Positions 27,797-36,703 of a DNA stretch of 64,000 nucleotides are shown here, one piece after another; position 1 is the stretch's first letter, and every line of letters begins with the position of its first letter. A program made the translations under genes and the position numbers. The notes under the pieces are model-generated. The model was given only the letters and a program-made list of their open reading frames with translations, ran no database searches and was not told the DNA's origin. Source of the stretch: Actinomadura meyerae (GTDB lineage Bacteria; Actinomycetota; Actinomycetes; Streptosporangiales; Streptosporangiaceae); the NCBI RefSeq assembly GCF_900188445.1, contig NZ_FZOR01000001.1:248001-312000 (forward strand), given 5' to 3'.

Positions 27797-29455
27797 ATGA
27801 CGGGCTACGATCCGACCGCGTACCGCCGCTACTTCGAGCACGAGTTCACCTATCTCGCGGGCTTCCGCCGCAACGTCCACCGCTACGCGCGCAGCACCGC
27901 CCTCCACGACCCGGCGACCGGCACAGACCTCACCTACGCCGAGCTGGGCGGCCTGGTGGACCGGCTGGCCGCCGGCCTGGCGGACGCGGGCGCCGGGCCG
28001 GGCGGCACCGTCGTCTACCAGCTCTGCAACGGCCCGGAGTTCGCCCAGCTCTACCTCGCGACCCAGGCGTGCGGCGCGGTCGGCTCCCCGGTGAACTTCC
28101 GGCTCGCGCCCGGGGAGACGGCCTTCGTGCTGGACGACGGCAGGCCCTCGGTGTTCGTGTACGACACGGCGTTCACCGACCAGGCGGCCGCCGCGCTGGA
28201 GCGGGCCGAGCACCGCCCCGCCCTGGTCGCGGCCGTCGGGGACGGGGACCCGCTGCCCGGCGCGGTGCCCTTCGCCGACCTCTACGCCGCCGAACCGCGC
28301 CCCCTCCCGGGCACGGAGTCGACCTGGGCGGAGACCACCCGGCTCTACACCTCCGGCACGACCGGCATGCCCAAGGGCGTCCCGGTGAACAGCGTCGCCG
28401 AGGTGTTCACCGCGCACGACGTGATCATGCACTTCCCGCTCAGCCCCGAGGACCGCACGCTCAACATGACGCCGTGGTTCCACCGCGGCGGCCTGTACTC
28501 CGGCGGCCCCAACCCGGCCTTCTACGCGGGCGCGCAGGTGGTGCCGATGCGCGCCTTCGACCCGGACCGCTGCCTCGACCTCGTCGAGACGCTCGGGCTG
28601 ACCTACCTGATCGGCGCCCCGACCAACCTGGCGATGCTGGCGCGCGCGCAGACCGCGCGTCCTCGCGACCTGTCCTCCCTGCGCGGCATCGTCACCATGG
28701 GCGCACCGCTCGAACGCGAGGCGTGCCTGCACTACCAGAAGACCCTGACCCCGCGGATCTTCAACGGGTACGGCACCACCGAGGCGTTCTGGAACACCTT
28801 CCTGCGCCCCGCCGACCTGCCCGAGCACGCCGGCACCGCCGGCCGCGCCTGCACCGACGACGACGTCGCGGTGGTCCGGGTCTACGACGACCGGCTCGCC
28901 GAACCGGACGACCACGTCGCCCGCGACGGCACCGAGGTCGGCGAGGTGATCGTCCGGTCGCCCAAGTGCGGGCAGTCCTACGCCAACGCCCCGGAGCACC
29001 AGGCCCGCCGCTTCCACCGCGGCTGGCTGTACATCGGCGACCTCGCCACCTGGGACGCCGACGAGTACGTCACGATCGTCGGCCGCAAGGACGACATGAT
29101 CATCTCCGGCGGGGAGAACGTCCACCCCGTCCAGGTCGAGGAGGCCCTCAACGGGCACCCCGGCGTCGCCGACAGCCTCGTGGTGGGCGTCCCGGACGAG
29201 AAGTGGGGCCGGCGGGTCGTCGCCTACGTGGTGCGGGCCGACACGCCGGAGGGGGCGGCGCTGACCGCCGCCGACTGCGAACGGCACTGCCGCGAGCACC
29301 CCATGCTCGCCCCGTACAAGCGCCCCCGCGCGTACCGGTTCGTGGACGCGCTCCCGCTCACCGCCACCGGCAAGAAGATCCACTACAAGGCGCGCGAGCA
29401 GGCCGCCGAGGACATGGCGAGCGGCCTGTTCGAGACCCCCGCGCCCACGGGCTGA
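27797..29455 (+). CDS. Acyl-CoA ligase (ANL superfamily), carboxylic-acid activating
   Basis: A 552-residue adenylate-forming ligase that activates a carboxylic acid to its CoA thioester through an acyl-AMP. Core motifs are present: P-loop LYTSGTTGMPKG, FNGYGTTEAFWN (A5), LYIGDLATWD, GRKDDMIISGGENVHPVQVE (A8) and the catalytic lysine in LTATGKKIHYKAR. It ends the TetR-controlled operon and supplies its CoA ester, as AliA/BadA-like ligases do. The free acid is not identifiable from sequence. GAGGAGGG is a strong ribosome site. A hairpin terminator follows. Confidence 0.87.
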   Translation: MTGYDPTAYRRYFEHEFTYLAGFRRNVHRYARSTALHDPATGTDLTYAELGGLVDRLAAGLADAGAGPGGTVVYQLCNGPEFAQLYLATQACGAVGSPVNFRLAPGETAFVLDDGRPSVFVYDTAFTDQAAAALERAEHRPALVAAVGDGDPLPGAVPFADLYAAEPRPLPGTESTWAETTRLYTSGTTGMPKGVPVNSVAEVFTAHDVIMHFPLSPEDRTLNMTPWFHRGGLYSGGPNPAFYAGAQVVPMRAFDPDRCLDLVETLGLTYLIGAPTNLAMLARAQTARPRDLSSLRGIVTMGAPLEREACLHYQKTLTPRIFNGYGTTEAFWNTFLRPADLPEHAGTAGRACTDDDVAVVRVYDDRLAEPDDHVARDGTEVGEVIVRSPKCGQSYANAPEHQARRFHRGWLYIGDLATWDADEYVTIVGRKDDMIISGGENVHPVQVEEALNGHPGVADSLVVGVPDEKWGRRVVAYVVRADTPEGAALTAADCERHCREHPMLAPYKRPRAYRFVDALPLTATGKKIHYKAREQAAEDMASGLFETPAPTG

Positions 29456-29478
29456 CGGGCCACGGCCGACAGCAGAAC

Positions 29479-29505
29479 GCCGGCCCCGCGGAGAGCGGGG
29501 CCGGC
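29479..29505. terminator. Bidirectional terminator between ligase and glnA1
   Basis: A perfect 11-bp stem, GCCGGCCCCGC with GCGGGGCCGGC, loop GGAGA, in the 65-base gap between two convergent genes. Confidence 0.85.
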
Positions 29506-29520
29506 GCACTGCTCCGGCGA

Positions 29521-30945
29521 TCAGATGTCGTAGTACAGCTCGAACTCGTGCGGGTGCGGGCGGAGCCGGATCGGGTCGATCTCGAACTCGTTCTTCATCG
29601 TGATCCAGGTCTCGATGAGGTCCGGGGTGAAGACGCCGCCCTCGAGGAGGTAGTCGTGGTCGTCCGCCAGGGCCGCGAGGACCTCGGGGAGCGAGCCGGG
29701 GACCTGCGGGATCGCGCGGGCCTCCTCCGGCGGCAGCTCGTAGAGGTCCTTGTCGACCGGCTCGGCCGGCTCGATCTTGTTGCGGATGCCGTCCAGGCCC
29801 GCCATGAGCATCGCGGAGAAGGCCAGGTACGGGTTGCAGGACGGGTCCGGGACGCGGAACTCGATGCGCTTGGCCTTCGGGTTCGAGCCCGTGATCGGGA
29901 CGCGGATGCACGCCGAGCGGTTGCGCTGCGAGTAGACCAGGTTGACCGGCGCCTCGTAGCCGGGGACGAGGCGGTGGTAGCTGTTCACCGTCGGGTTCGT
30001 GAACGCCAGCAGCGACGGGGCGTGCTTCAGCAGGCCGCCGATGTAGTAGCGGGCGTTGTCGGACAGGCCCGCGTAGCCGACCTCGTCGTAGAAGAGCGGC
30101 GCGCCGTCCTTCCACAGGGACTGGTGGCAGTGCATGCCGGAGCCGTTGTCGCCGAAGATCGGCTTCGGCATGAACGTGACGGTCTTGCCGGCGTCGCGCG
30201 CGACGTTCTTGACGATGTACTTGTACAGCATGAGCTGGTCGGCCGTCTTCAGCAGCGTGTCGAAGCGGAAGTCGATCTCGGCCTGGCCGGCGGTGCCGAC
30301 CTCGTGGTGCTGCATCTCGACGTGGATGCCGACGTCCAGCAGCTGCGCCACCATCTCCGAGCGCAGGTCGGTGTAGTGGTCCATCGGCGGGACGGGGAAG
30401 TAGCCGCCCTTGTACGGGGGCTTGGCGCCGAGGTTGCCGCCCGCCTCCTCGCGGCCGGTGTTCCACGCGCCCTCGACCGAGTCGAGGTAGTAGTAGCCCG
30501 CGTTCTGCTTCGTCTCGAAGCGGACGTCGTCGAAGATGTAGAACTCGGCCTCGGGGCCGAAGTAGCAGGTGTCGGCGATGCCGGTGCCGCGCAGGTAGTC
30601 CTGCGCCTTCTTCGCGACGTTGCGCGGGTCGCGGCTGTACGGCTCGCCGGTCAGCGGGTCGTGCACGAAGAAGTTCAGGTTCAGGGTCTTGTGCTGCCGG
30701 AACGGGTCGACCACGGCGGTCGTCGGGTCCGGGAGCAGGAGCATGTCCGACTCGTGGATCTCCTGGAAGCCGCGGACGGACGAGCCGTCGAACATCAGCC
30801 CCTCGGTGAAGACGCTCTCGCCGAAGCTCTCCACGGGGAACGTGAAGTGCTGCATCTTGCCCGGCAGGTCCACGAACCGGCAGTCGACGAATCGCACACC
30901 TTCGTTCCTGATATAGCTCAGGACCTCTTCGGCGCTGGTGAACAT
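29521..30945 (-). CDS. glnA1: Glutamine synthetase type I (main enzyme)
   Basis: A 474-residue type I-beta glutamine synthetase, the dodecameric enzyme that makes glutamine from glutamate, ammonia and ATP. Signature segments include [55 protein letters not shown] and the adenylylation loop [16 protein letters not shown], whose tyrosine is the expected target of GlnE. GAGGAGG precedes the ATG. Upstream lies a complete four-part GlnR-type box, so nitrogen control at transcription as well as by adenylylation is likely. In relatives this gene is next to glnE; here about 18 kb of other genes separate them. Confidence 0.96.
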   Translation of the reverse strand: MFTSAEEVLSYIRNEGVRFVDCRFVDLPGKMQHFTFPVESFGESVFTEGLMFDGSSVRGFQEIHESDMLLLPDPTTAVVDPFRQHKTLNLNFFVHDPLTGEPYSRDPRNVAKKAQDYLRGTGIADTCYFGPEAEFYIFDDVRFETKQNAGYYYLDSVEGAWNTGREEAGGNLGAKPPYKGGYFPVPPMDHYTDLRSEMVAQLLDVGIHVEMQHHEVGTAGQAEIDFRFDTLLKTADQLMLYKYIVKNVARDAGKTVTFMPKPIFGDNGSGMHCHQSLWKDGAPLFYDEVGYAGLSDNARYYIGGLLKHAPSLLAFTNPTVNSYHRLVPGYEAPVNLVYSQRNRSACIRVPITGSNPKAKRIEFRVPDPSCNPYLAFSAMLMAGLDGIRNKIEPAEPVDKDLYELPPEEARAIPQVPGSLPEVLAALADDHDYLLEGGVFTPDLIETWITMKNEFEIDPIRLRPHPHEFELYYDI

Positions 30946-30995
30946 CCGGCCTCCTCAAGGCGCATCTCGGCTTTTTGAAACGCTAGGGCGGCGCG

Positions 30996-31033
30996 GTTTC
31001 CCGGCCGTGTCTCGTATGTTTCCGCTGTGTTAC
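30996..31033 (-). promoter_or_regulatory. Four-part GlnR-type nitrogen box upstream of glnA1
   Basis: On the glnA1 strand the order is GTAAC-N6-GAAAC-N6-GACAC-N6-GAAAC, matching the actinobacterial GlnR consensus GTnAC-n6-GAAAC repeated twice with exact 6-base spacers (third element GACAC for GTnAC). It ends 51 bases before the start codon. GlnR activates glnA under nitrogen limitation in related species. Confidence 0.8.
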
Positions 31034-31086
31034 GCGTCACTCCGCCCCCGGCGGATCGCCTCGGCGGACGGGATAGCGTAGACGCC

Positions 31087-31569
31087 ATGAGCGGTGGTAA
31101 GGGGCGGGCGGCCGGGCCCCGGTGGACGCAGACGTGGCTGAGCGGCGCGGGCGCGGCGGGCGCCGACCTCGGCCGGCCCGGCGAGCGGCTCGGGCTCCCG
31201 GAGCAGGGCGGTGGCGCCGTCGCCTCCTACGGCCGGCGGCTCCTCGCGCTGTTCCTCGACTGGGGCCTGTCGATGCTGGTCGCGAGCCTGCTGGCGCGCG
31301 GGCTCGGCTGGGAGCCGGCCGAGCGCAGCCTGTGGACGCTGGCGATCTTCGGGCTGCAGGCGTGGGTGCTCACCGCGTTCCTCGGCATCACGATCGGCAA
31401 GCGGATCGCCGGCATCCGCGTCGTGCGGCTGGACGGGCGGCCCGTCGGGCTCGGCTTCGGCCTGGCCCGGGCGGCGCTGCTGCTGCTGGTGCTGCCCGCG
31501 CTGTTCTGGGACCGCGACTACCGCGGCCTGCACGACCGCGCGAGCAACACGGTCGTCGTCAACATCTAG
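31087..31569 (+). CDS. RDD-family membrane protein
   Basis: A 160-residue integral membrane protein of the RDD family. The family residues are visible in GRRLLALFLDWGLS (Arg and Asp), GITIGKRIAGIRVVRLDG and DRDYRGLHDRASNTVVV (final Asp). Three hydrophobic segments are seen. The role of most RDD proteins is unknown; some have been linked to ion or osmolyte exchange. The gene is conserved beside glnA1 in actinobacteria. The ATG at 31087 has no ribosome site but follows a TAGCGT -10-like element by 7 bases, so a leaderless message is probable; an upstream in-frame start at 31027 was rejected. Confidence 0.85.
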   Translation: MSGGKGRAAGPRWTQTWLSGAGAAGADLGRPGERLGLPEQGGGAVASYGRRLLALFLDWGLSMLVASLLARGLGWEPAERSLWTLAIFGLQAWVLTAFLGITIGKRIAGIRVVRLDGRPVGLGFGLARAALLLLVLPALFWDRDYRGLHDRASNTVVVNI

Positions 31570-31581
31570 CCGCGAAACGAA

Positions 31582-31605
31582 AGAGCGCCCCCGCGGGGGC
31601 GCTCT
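31582..31605. terminator. Bidirectional terminator between RDD and DUF4191 genes
   Basis: A perfect palindrome, AGAGCGCCCCC and GGGGGCGCTCT around GC, between two convergent genes. Confidence 0.85.
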
Positions 31606-31642
31606 CGCATATGTTCTGGGTTCCGGGCGTTCCCGGTCGTTC

Positions 31643-32338
31643 TCAGCGCGTCTTCGGCTTGGGGCCCTTCGGCATCTTCACGCCCTTGGGAATCGGGCCC
31701 TTCGGCATCTGCATCGACCGGGGGAGCGCCTGGAGCCGGTCGTTCAGCTCCGCGACCTGCCCCTTGGTGAGGTTGCGGGGCAGCTTCATCAGGTGCCGCT
31801 GCAGCTTGTCGACCGGGATCTGGCCCTCGCCGTCCCCGACCTGCACGTCGTAGATCGGCACCTGCTGGGCGGCACGGGAGATCCGCTTCTTCTCGGCGCC
31901 GAGCAGCGGGCCGACGCGCTGGCGCGGCCCCTCCGACACGAGGATCACCCCCGGGCGGCCGACCGCGCGGTGCACCATGTCGAGGTTGCGGTTGCCGCTC
32001 ACCGCCTCGGTGACCGTCCAGTTGCCGCGCATGTTCTTGAGGATCGCGGCCGCCGCGCCCGGCTGCCCCGCGATCACCTTGTACTGGGCGCGCTGCGCGA
32101 GCTGACCGAAGACGATCATGCCGACGGCGAGCGCCGCGAGCAGGCCGAGCGGGATGAAGAACCACAGCTGGCCGACGAACAGCCCCACGAGGATGACGAC
32201 GACCAGGGTTCCGATCGCCGAGGCGAACACGATCGGCAGCGCCTTCGGGTCGGCCTGCCGGAGCACCTGGGCGACCATGCGGATCTGCTTGAGGCGGCCC
32301 GGACGCTCCTGGGCCCCGTCCGTGGGCTTTTTCGACAT
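31643..32338 (-). CDS. DUF4191 family membrane protein
   Basis: A 231-residue actinobacterial protein of unknown function (DUF4191, like Rv2219). Two adjacent transmembrane helices occupy about residues 33-80 (ALPIVFASAIGTLVVVILVG, then LWFFIPLGLLAALAVGMIVF), followed by a soluble domain with GNWTVTEAVSGNRNLDMVHR and GRPGVILVSEGP. The tail is rich in Pro-Lys-Gly repeats (MPKGPIPKGVKMPKGP). The ATG at 32338 is preceded by TATCCT and 7 bases, again suggesting a leaderless message. The lipA gene lies just upstream on the same strand, as in other actinobacteria. Confidence 0.85.
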   Translation of the reverse strand: MSKKPTDGAQERPGRLKQIRMVAQVLRQADPKALPIVFASAIGTLVVVILVGLFVGQLWFFIPLGLLAALAVGMIVFGQLAQRAQYKVIAGQPGAAAAILKNMRGNWTVTEAVSGNRNLDMVHRAVGRPGVILVSEGPRQRVGPLLGAEKKRISRAAQQVPIYDVQVGDGEGQIPVDKLQRHLMKLPRNLTKGQVAELNDRLQALPRSMQMPKGPIPKGVKMPKGPKPKTR

Positions 32339-32384
32339 GAATCCAAGGATAGTCGGGTCGGGCGCCCGACCCGACAACCCCCGC

Positions 32385-33311
32385 CTACGCGCGCGCCTCG
32401 ATCGCCTGCTTGTAGAGGCGCCCGGCGCGGTAGCTGGACCGGACGAGCGGCCCGGACATGACGCCCGCGAAGCCGATCTCCTCGGCCTCGGCCGACAGCT
32501 CCACGAACTCCTCCGGCTTCACCCACCGCTCCACCGGGTGGTGCAGCGGGCTGGGCCGCAGGTACTGGGTGATCGTGATGAGCTCGCAGCCCGCCTCGTG
32601 CAGGTCGCGCAGCGCCTGCGAGATCTCCTCGCGGGTCTCGCCCATGCCGAGGATCAGGTTGGACTTGGTGACCAGGCCGTCCGCGCGGGCCTTGGTGATG
32701 ACCTCCAGGGACCGCTCGTAGCGGAACCCGGGCCGGATCCGCTTGAAGATCCGCGGGACGGTCTCCACGTTGTGCGCGAGCACCTCGGGCCGGGACGAGA
32801 ACACCTCGGCGAGCTGCTCGGGAACGGCGTTGAAGTCGGGGATGAGCAGTTCCACGCCGCAGCCGGGGACGGCCGCGTGGATCTGCCTGACGGTCTCCGC
32901 GTACAGCCAGGCGCCGCCGTCCTCCAGGTCGTCGCGGGCGACGCCGGTCACCGTCGCGTACCGCAGGCCCATCGTCGCGACGGACTCGGCGACGCGGCGC
33001 GGCTCGTCGCGGTCGAGGGCCTTCGGCCTGCCGGTGTCGATCTGGCAGAAGTCGCAGCGCCGGGTGCACTGGTCGCCGCCGATGAGGAAGGTGGCCTCGC
33101 GGTCCTCCCAGCATTCGTAGATGTTGGGACAGCCGGCCTCCTGGCACACCGTGTGCAGGCCCTCGGACTTCACCAGGCCGGAGAGCTCGCGGTACTGCGG
33201 GCCCATCTTCAGCCGGGTCTTGATCCACTCTGGCTTGCGCTCGATCGGGGTCTGGCTGTTGCGCGCCTCGACGCGCAGGAGCTTGCGTCCCTCGGGTGTC
33301 ACCGTCGTCAC
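32385..33311 (-). CDS. lipA: Lipoyl synthase
   Basis: A 308-residue radical SAM enzyme that inserts two sulfur atoms into octanoyl groups carried on lipoyl domains. The auxiliary cluster cysteines lie in [13 protein letters not shown], the radical SAM cluster in [10 protein letters not shown], and the C-terminal serine ligand in VRSSYRAG. The GTG at 33311 gives the usual length (beginning [18 protein letters not shown]); an ATG-initiated extension of 34 residues is Arg-rich, unlike the family, and was rejected. It works with LipB and serves the E2 protein at 36704. Confidence 0.94.
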   Translation of the reverse strand: MTTVTPEGRKLLRVEARNSQTPIERKPEWIKTRLKMGPQYRELSGLVKSEGLHTVCQEAGCPNIYECWEDREATFLIGGDQCTRRCDFCQIDTGRPKALDRDEPRRVAESVATMGLRYATVTGVARDDLEDGGAWLYAETVRQIHAAVPGCGVELLIPDFNAVPEQLAEVFSSRPEVLAHNVETVPRIFKRIRPGFRYERSLEVITKARADGLVTKSNLILGMGETREEISQALRDLHEAGCELITITQYLRPSPLHHPVERWVKPEEFVELSAEAEEIGFAGVMSGPLVRSSYRAGRLYKQAIEARA

Positions 33312-33506
33312 GGGTCCCAGCGTACGTCCCGATCTCCGGTGGCGGCACCTCGGCCGACGCGGCCTCGATGGCGTATCGGAGCGATCTCGAACGTATGACA
33401 GTACCCCGGTCACGTAGCCGATTCGCGTGTTTCGGCCATGGTCGACAGTGGATCTCTCTAGGGTGACTCCCTGTCGTCACGCAACAGCGTTAGCAGGAGG
33501 ACCGCC

Positions 33507-34007
33507 GTGGGCCTGGCAATGTCGTACCTCAGGGTGCCGCCGGTGCTGGAGGGGGAGCCGGATCCCGGCCGCGTCGCCCGCCACATCTTCGGTGCCCCCG
33601 ACTGGCGCCGCCGCGGCGCGCCGGGACTGTTCGAGCTGGGCTGGGCGTGGCAGGCGGTGCACTACCTCGTCACCGGCGACCCGTGGGACGGGCGGCAGCC
33701 CGAGGCGGACGTCGTGTGCGGCGGCCGGCTGCTCACCGAGGACGGCGCCGACGAGCTCGGCATGGATGTGATCTTCCTCGCGCCGGACCGGGTCAAGCCG
33801 ACCGCCGACCATCTGGCCGCGACGCCGTTCGCGAAGGTCGCCGGACGGTACGACCCGGCGGCGATGAACCGGGCCGGGGTCCAGGACGCGGGCCGGCTCG
33901 ACGGCGCCGCCCGCGACAAGGTCCTCAAGCCCGCCTACGAGGGGCTGACGCGGTTCTTCGCGGCGGCCGCCGCCGAGGGCCAGGCCGTCTACAAGGTCAT
34001 GGCCTAG
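33507..34007 (+). CDS. DUF1877 family protein
   Basis: A 166-residue soluble protein of the DUF1877 (YfbM-like) family of unknown function. Visible landmarks are [12 protein letters not shown] at the start, the helix [25 protein letters not shown] [14 protein letters not shown], and the tail [26 protein letters not shown] precedes the GTG. Its stop codon overlaps the stop of the convergent lipB gene. The 195 bases upstream contain no gene. Confidence 0.82.
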   Translation: MGLAMSYLRVPPVLEGEPDPGRVARHIFGAPDWRRRGAPGLFELGWAWQAVHYLVTGDPWDGRQPEADVVCGGRLLTEDGADELGMDVIFLAPDRVKPTADHLAATPFAKVAGRYDPAAMNRAGVQDAGRLDGAARDKVLKPAYEGLTRFFAAAAAEGQAVYKVMA

Positions 34008-34792
34008 ACGGCCGACCGGGCCTCATCCGCCGACCGGGCCCCGTCCGCCGACCGGGCCTCTTCCGCCGGTACGGGCCGATCCGCCGGTACGGCCTGCCCG
34101 GCCACGCCCAGTTGCGCCGTGGTGCGGTGGAACGTCTCCGCCGCGCCGAGCGCCGCGGCGAGATGCCGCTCGACCAGCGGGACGACCTCCGCGACCGCGA
34201 CCCGGCGGCCGAGCTCCCGGCTGAGGTTGGTCGAGCCGACGTCCCGGATCCCGCAGGGGACGATCTTGTCGAACCAGCCCATGTCGTTGTCGCAGTTCAG
34301 CATGAAGCCGTGCATCGCGACGCCGCGCGCCACCCGGATGCCGATGGAGCCGATCTTGCGGTCGGGCGTGCCCGGCACCCACAGGCCGCTGCGGCCCTCC
34401 ACGGTGACCGTCGCCAGCCCGAGCTCGGCGCAGACGTCCATCATCATCCGCTCCAGCAGCCGCACGTAGCCGACGACGTCCACCGGGTCGGGCAGCCGGA
34501 CGATCGGGTAGCCGGTGAGCTGCCCCGGACCGTGCCAAGTGATCTTGCCGCCGCGGTCGACGTCGACCACCGGGGCGCCGGGGTCGCCGAACGGCCGGTC
34601 GAGCGCCTCGGTCCGCTTGCCCGCCGTGTACACCGGCCGGTGCTCCAGCAGCAGGACGGTGTCGGGGATCGCGTCGTCCACCCGGAGCGCGTGGGTGCGT
34701 TTCTGCAGCTCCCAGCCCGCCTCGTAGGGGACGGCAGCCTCGCCGAACCCCGCGTGCACCACCACCAGCTCGCGTACGTCCACATCGCTCAC
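34004..34792 (-). CDS. lipB: Lipoyl(octanoyl) transferase
   Basis: A 262-residue octanoyltransferase that moves octanoyl groups from acyl carrier protein to lipoyl domains. Family motifs are [31 protein letters not shown], the lysine in [10 protein letters not shown] (Lys146) and the nucleophile cysteine in [11 protein letters not shown] (Cys180). GTG at 34792 was taken; a GTG three codons in is also possible. The C-terminus has an 18-bp, six-residue repeat ([18 protein letters not shown]) that is not part of the enzyme fold. It shares its terminal bases with the convergent DUF1877 gene. Confidence 0.93.
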   Translation of the reverse strand: MSDVDVRELVVVHAGFGEAAVPYEAGWELQKRTHALRVDDAIPDTVLLLEHRPVYTAGKRTEALDRPFGDPGAPVVDVDRGGKITWHGPGQLTGYPIVRLPDPVDVVGYVRLLERMMMDVCAELGLATVTVEGRSGLWVPGTPDRKIGSIGIRVARGVAMHGFMLNCDNDMGWFDKIVPCGIRDVGSTNLSRELGRRVAVAEVVPLVERHLAAALGAAETFHRTTAQLGVAGQAVPADRPVPAEEARSADGARSADEARSAV

Positions 34793-34828
34793 CCGGCCAG
34801 CTTATGCCGCGGACGGGGCGATCGCTCC

Positions 34829-35566
34829 TCAGAGGGCGGCGAGCAGCCGCGGCTCCAGCCGCGTCTCCTTCGCCTTGCCGGGGCCGTCGGGTTCGACGCG
34901 GTAGGCGCCCGCGTCCTGCCGGTAGGACACGGCCTGGACGAACTCGGTGCCGACGTAGTGCAGGGCCACCGACTCGTCGGCCGCGTACCCGCCCGGCAGC
35001 GTCCCCTCGCCGACGAGCTGCTGCAGCAGCGGGCGGCGCTGCGGCTCGCTGTCGTAGTGCACCCCGCACGAGAACGGCAGCAGGCCGAGCCCGTCGGTCA
35101 TCGGCTTGAGCTGCGGCCCGAACGAGTCGGTGTTGCCGCCGACGTGCCAGCACAGCGCGCCCGCGCTCTGCCCGGACAGCACCACGCCCTGCTGCCACGC
35201 CTCCCGCATGATCTCGTCGAGCCCGTGCAGCCGCCACAGCGCCAGCAGGTTCGCGACGCTGCCGCCGCCCACGTAGATGAGGTCCTGGGTGAGCAGGTGC
35301 GCCCGCATGTCGGCGACGCTCGGCATCGGGAACAGCGCCAGATGGCTGACCTCGGCGTCCAGCGCGGAGAACGCGGCGTACGAGCGGGCGATGTACTCGG
35401 GCGCGTCGCCCATCGCGGTCGTGACGACGCAGACGCGGGGCCGGTCCTGCCCGGTCAGGTCGAACGCGTAGCGCAGCAGCGGGCTGGGCGCGAGCCCGTC
35501 CCGGCCGTCCGGCACGAAGCTGCCCCCGCCGATCGCGAGGATGTGCGGCTGTCCGTCGGTGCTCAT
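34829..35566 (-). CDS. Peptidase E-like protein (S51 family)
   Basis: A 245-residue cytosolic serine peptidase of family S51. The nucleophile elbow is LSGQSAGALCW with Ser134, and the fold is supported by AIGGGSF at the N-terminus, LIYVGGGSVANLL and YAADESVALHY. Peptidase E cleaves Asp-X dipeptides; relatives include cyanophycinases, and this protein may act on other acidic peptides. GAGGAGAG precedes the ATG. It lies upstream of lipB on the same strand with a 36-base gap, although no functional link to lipoate is evident. Confidence 0.85.
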   Translation of the reverse strand: MSTDGQPHILAIGGGSFVPDGRDGLAPSPLLRYAFDLTGQDRPRVCVVTTAMGDAPEYIARSYAAFSALDAEVSHLALFPMPSVADMRAHLLTQDLIYVGGGSVANLLALWRLHGLDEIMREAWQQGVVLSGQSAGALCWHVGGNTDSFGPQLKPMTDGLGLLPFSCGVHYDSEPQRRPLLQQLVGEGTLPGGYAADESVALHYVGTEFVQAVSYRQDAGAYRVEPDGPGKAKETRLEPRLLAAL

Positions 35567-35651
35567 TCACTCTCCTCTTGAGCCGGGCTGTCCCAATGTC
35601 ACCGTATGGCCACCGAATGGGGTCGGCCGGGACTTTGACCAATCTTGGGAC

Positions 35652-36539
35652 TCACAGGACGTCGGCGAGGGCCTCGTCCACGCGCTCGTGCGCGAACCGG
35701 AACCCGGCGGCGGTGAGCCGCCGCGGCAGCACCCGCTGGCTGACCAGCGGCCCCTCGTCGGCGAACCCGCCCAGCGCCGCCCGCAGCGCGAACCGCGGCA
35801 CCGCCAGCCGCGCCGGCCGGTGCAGGACGCGGCCGAGCGCCCGCGTGTACTCGGCGTTCGTCACCGGGTTCGGGGCGGTCAGGTTGACGGGCCCGGCGAT
35901 CTCGTGGTCGATCAGGAACCGCAGCGCCGCGACCTGGTCGGCGAGGGAGATCCAGCTCGTCCACTGCCGGCCGTCGCCGAGCGTGCCGCCGAGCCCCAGC
36001 CGGAACAGCGGCAGCGTCCGCCCGAGCATGCCGCCCTCGCGGGCCAGTACGACGCCGGTGCGCGGCAGGACGACCCGCACGCCCGCCTCCCGGGCCGGTT
36101 CGGCCGCCGCCTCCCAGTCGCGCACCAGGTCGGCGAGGAAGCCCTGCCCGGCGGGGGAGTCCTCGTCCACCTCCCGGTCGCCGGTGTCGCCGTAGAAGCC
36201 GATCGCCGACCCGCACACCAGCACCCGGGGACGCGGGTTCGCCGCGGCGATCCCCTCCGCCAGCGTGCGGGTGCCGTCCAGCCGGCTCTCCCTGATCTTG
36301 CGCTTGTACGCCTTCGTCCACGGCCGGTCGCCGATCCCGGCGCCCGCCAGGTGGACGACCGCGTCCACCCCTTCCAGGGAGTCCTTCTCCACACAGCCGT
36401 CCGCCGGTGACCAGCGCGCCTCGTCGTCGCGCGCCGGCTCCCGCCGGACCAGCCGGACGACGTCGTGGCCGTCCTCCCGCAGTGACTGCACCAGCGCCGA
36501 GCCGATGAGGCCCGACGAGCCCGTGACGGTGACCCTCAT
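35652..36539 (-). CDS. TIGR01777 family NAD-dependent epimerase-like protein
   Basis: A 295-residue Rossmann-fold protein of the TIGR01777 (YfcH/SULA-like) branch of extended SDRs. The cofactor motif is VTGSSGLIGSALV at the N-terminus. Other family marks are VHLAGAGIGDRPWTKAYKR, VCGSAIGFYGDTGD and WTSWISLADQVAALRFL. The reaction is not known for this group. The gene has the same place near lipA-lipB in M. tuberculosis (Rv2216). It is followed on the same strand, after an 85-base gap, by peptidase E. Confidence 0.88.
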   Translation of the reverse strand: MRVTVTGSSGLIGSALVQSLREDGHDVVRLVRREPARDDEARWSPADGCVEKDSLEGVDAVVHLAGAGIGDRPWTKAYKRKIRESRLDGTRTLAEGIAAANPRPRVLVCGSAIGFYGDTGDREVDEDSPAGQGFLADLVRDWEAAAEPAREAGVRVVLPRTGVVLAREGGMLGRTLPLFRLGLGGTLGDGRQWTSWISLADQVAALRFLIDHEIAGPVNLTAPNPVTNAEYTRALGRVLHRPARLAVPRFALRAALGGFADEGPLVSQRVLPRRLTAAGFRFAHERVDEALADVL

Positions 36540-36614
36540 GCACCCACACTAGGCGGACGGTGCCACCGGACGGTGAGATTCTCACCGCGGTCCCGCGTTT
36601 CCCCGGACGCACGA

Positions 36615-36644
36615 AGCCCCGCCGGCCGTACGGCAGGCGGGGCT
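36615..36644 (-). terminator. Terminator after the lipoyl E2 gene
   Basis: Outer 9-bp stem AGCCCCGCC with GGCGGGGCT enclosing a second palindrome GCCGTACGGC, 60 bases downstream of the E2 stop. Confidence 0.7.
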
Positions 36645-36703
36645 CCGCGGACGCACCCGACGTCAGAGGCGCGGTTCATCGAGGGGGACGACCCCCCAAC
36701 GTC

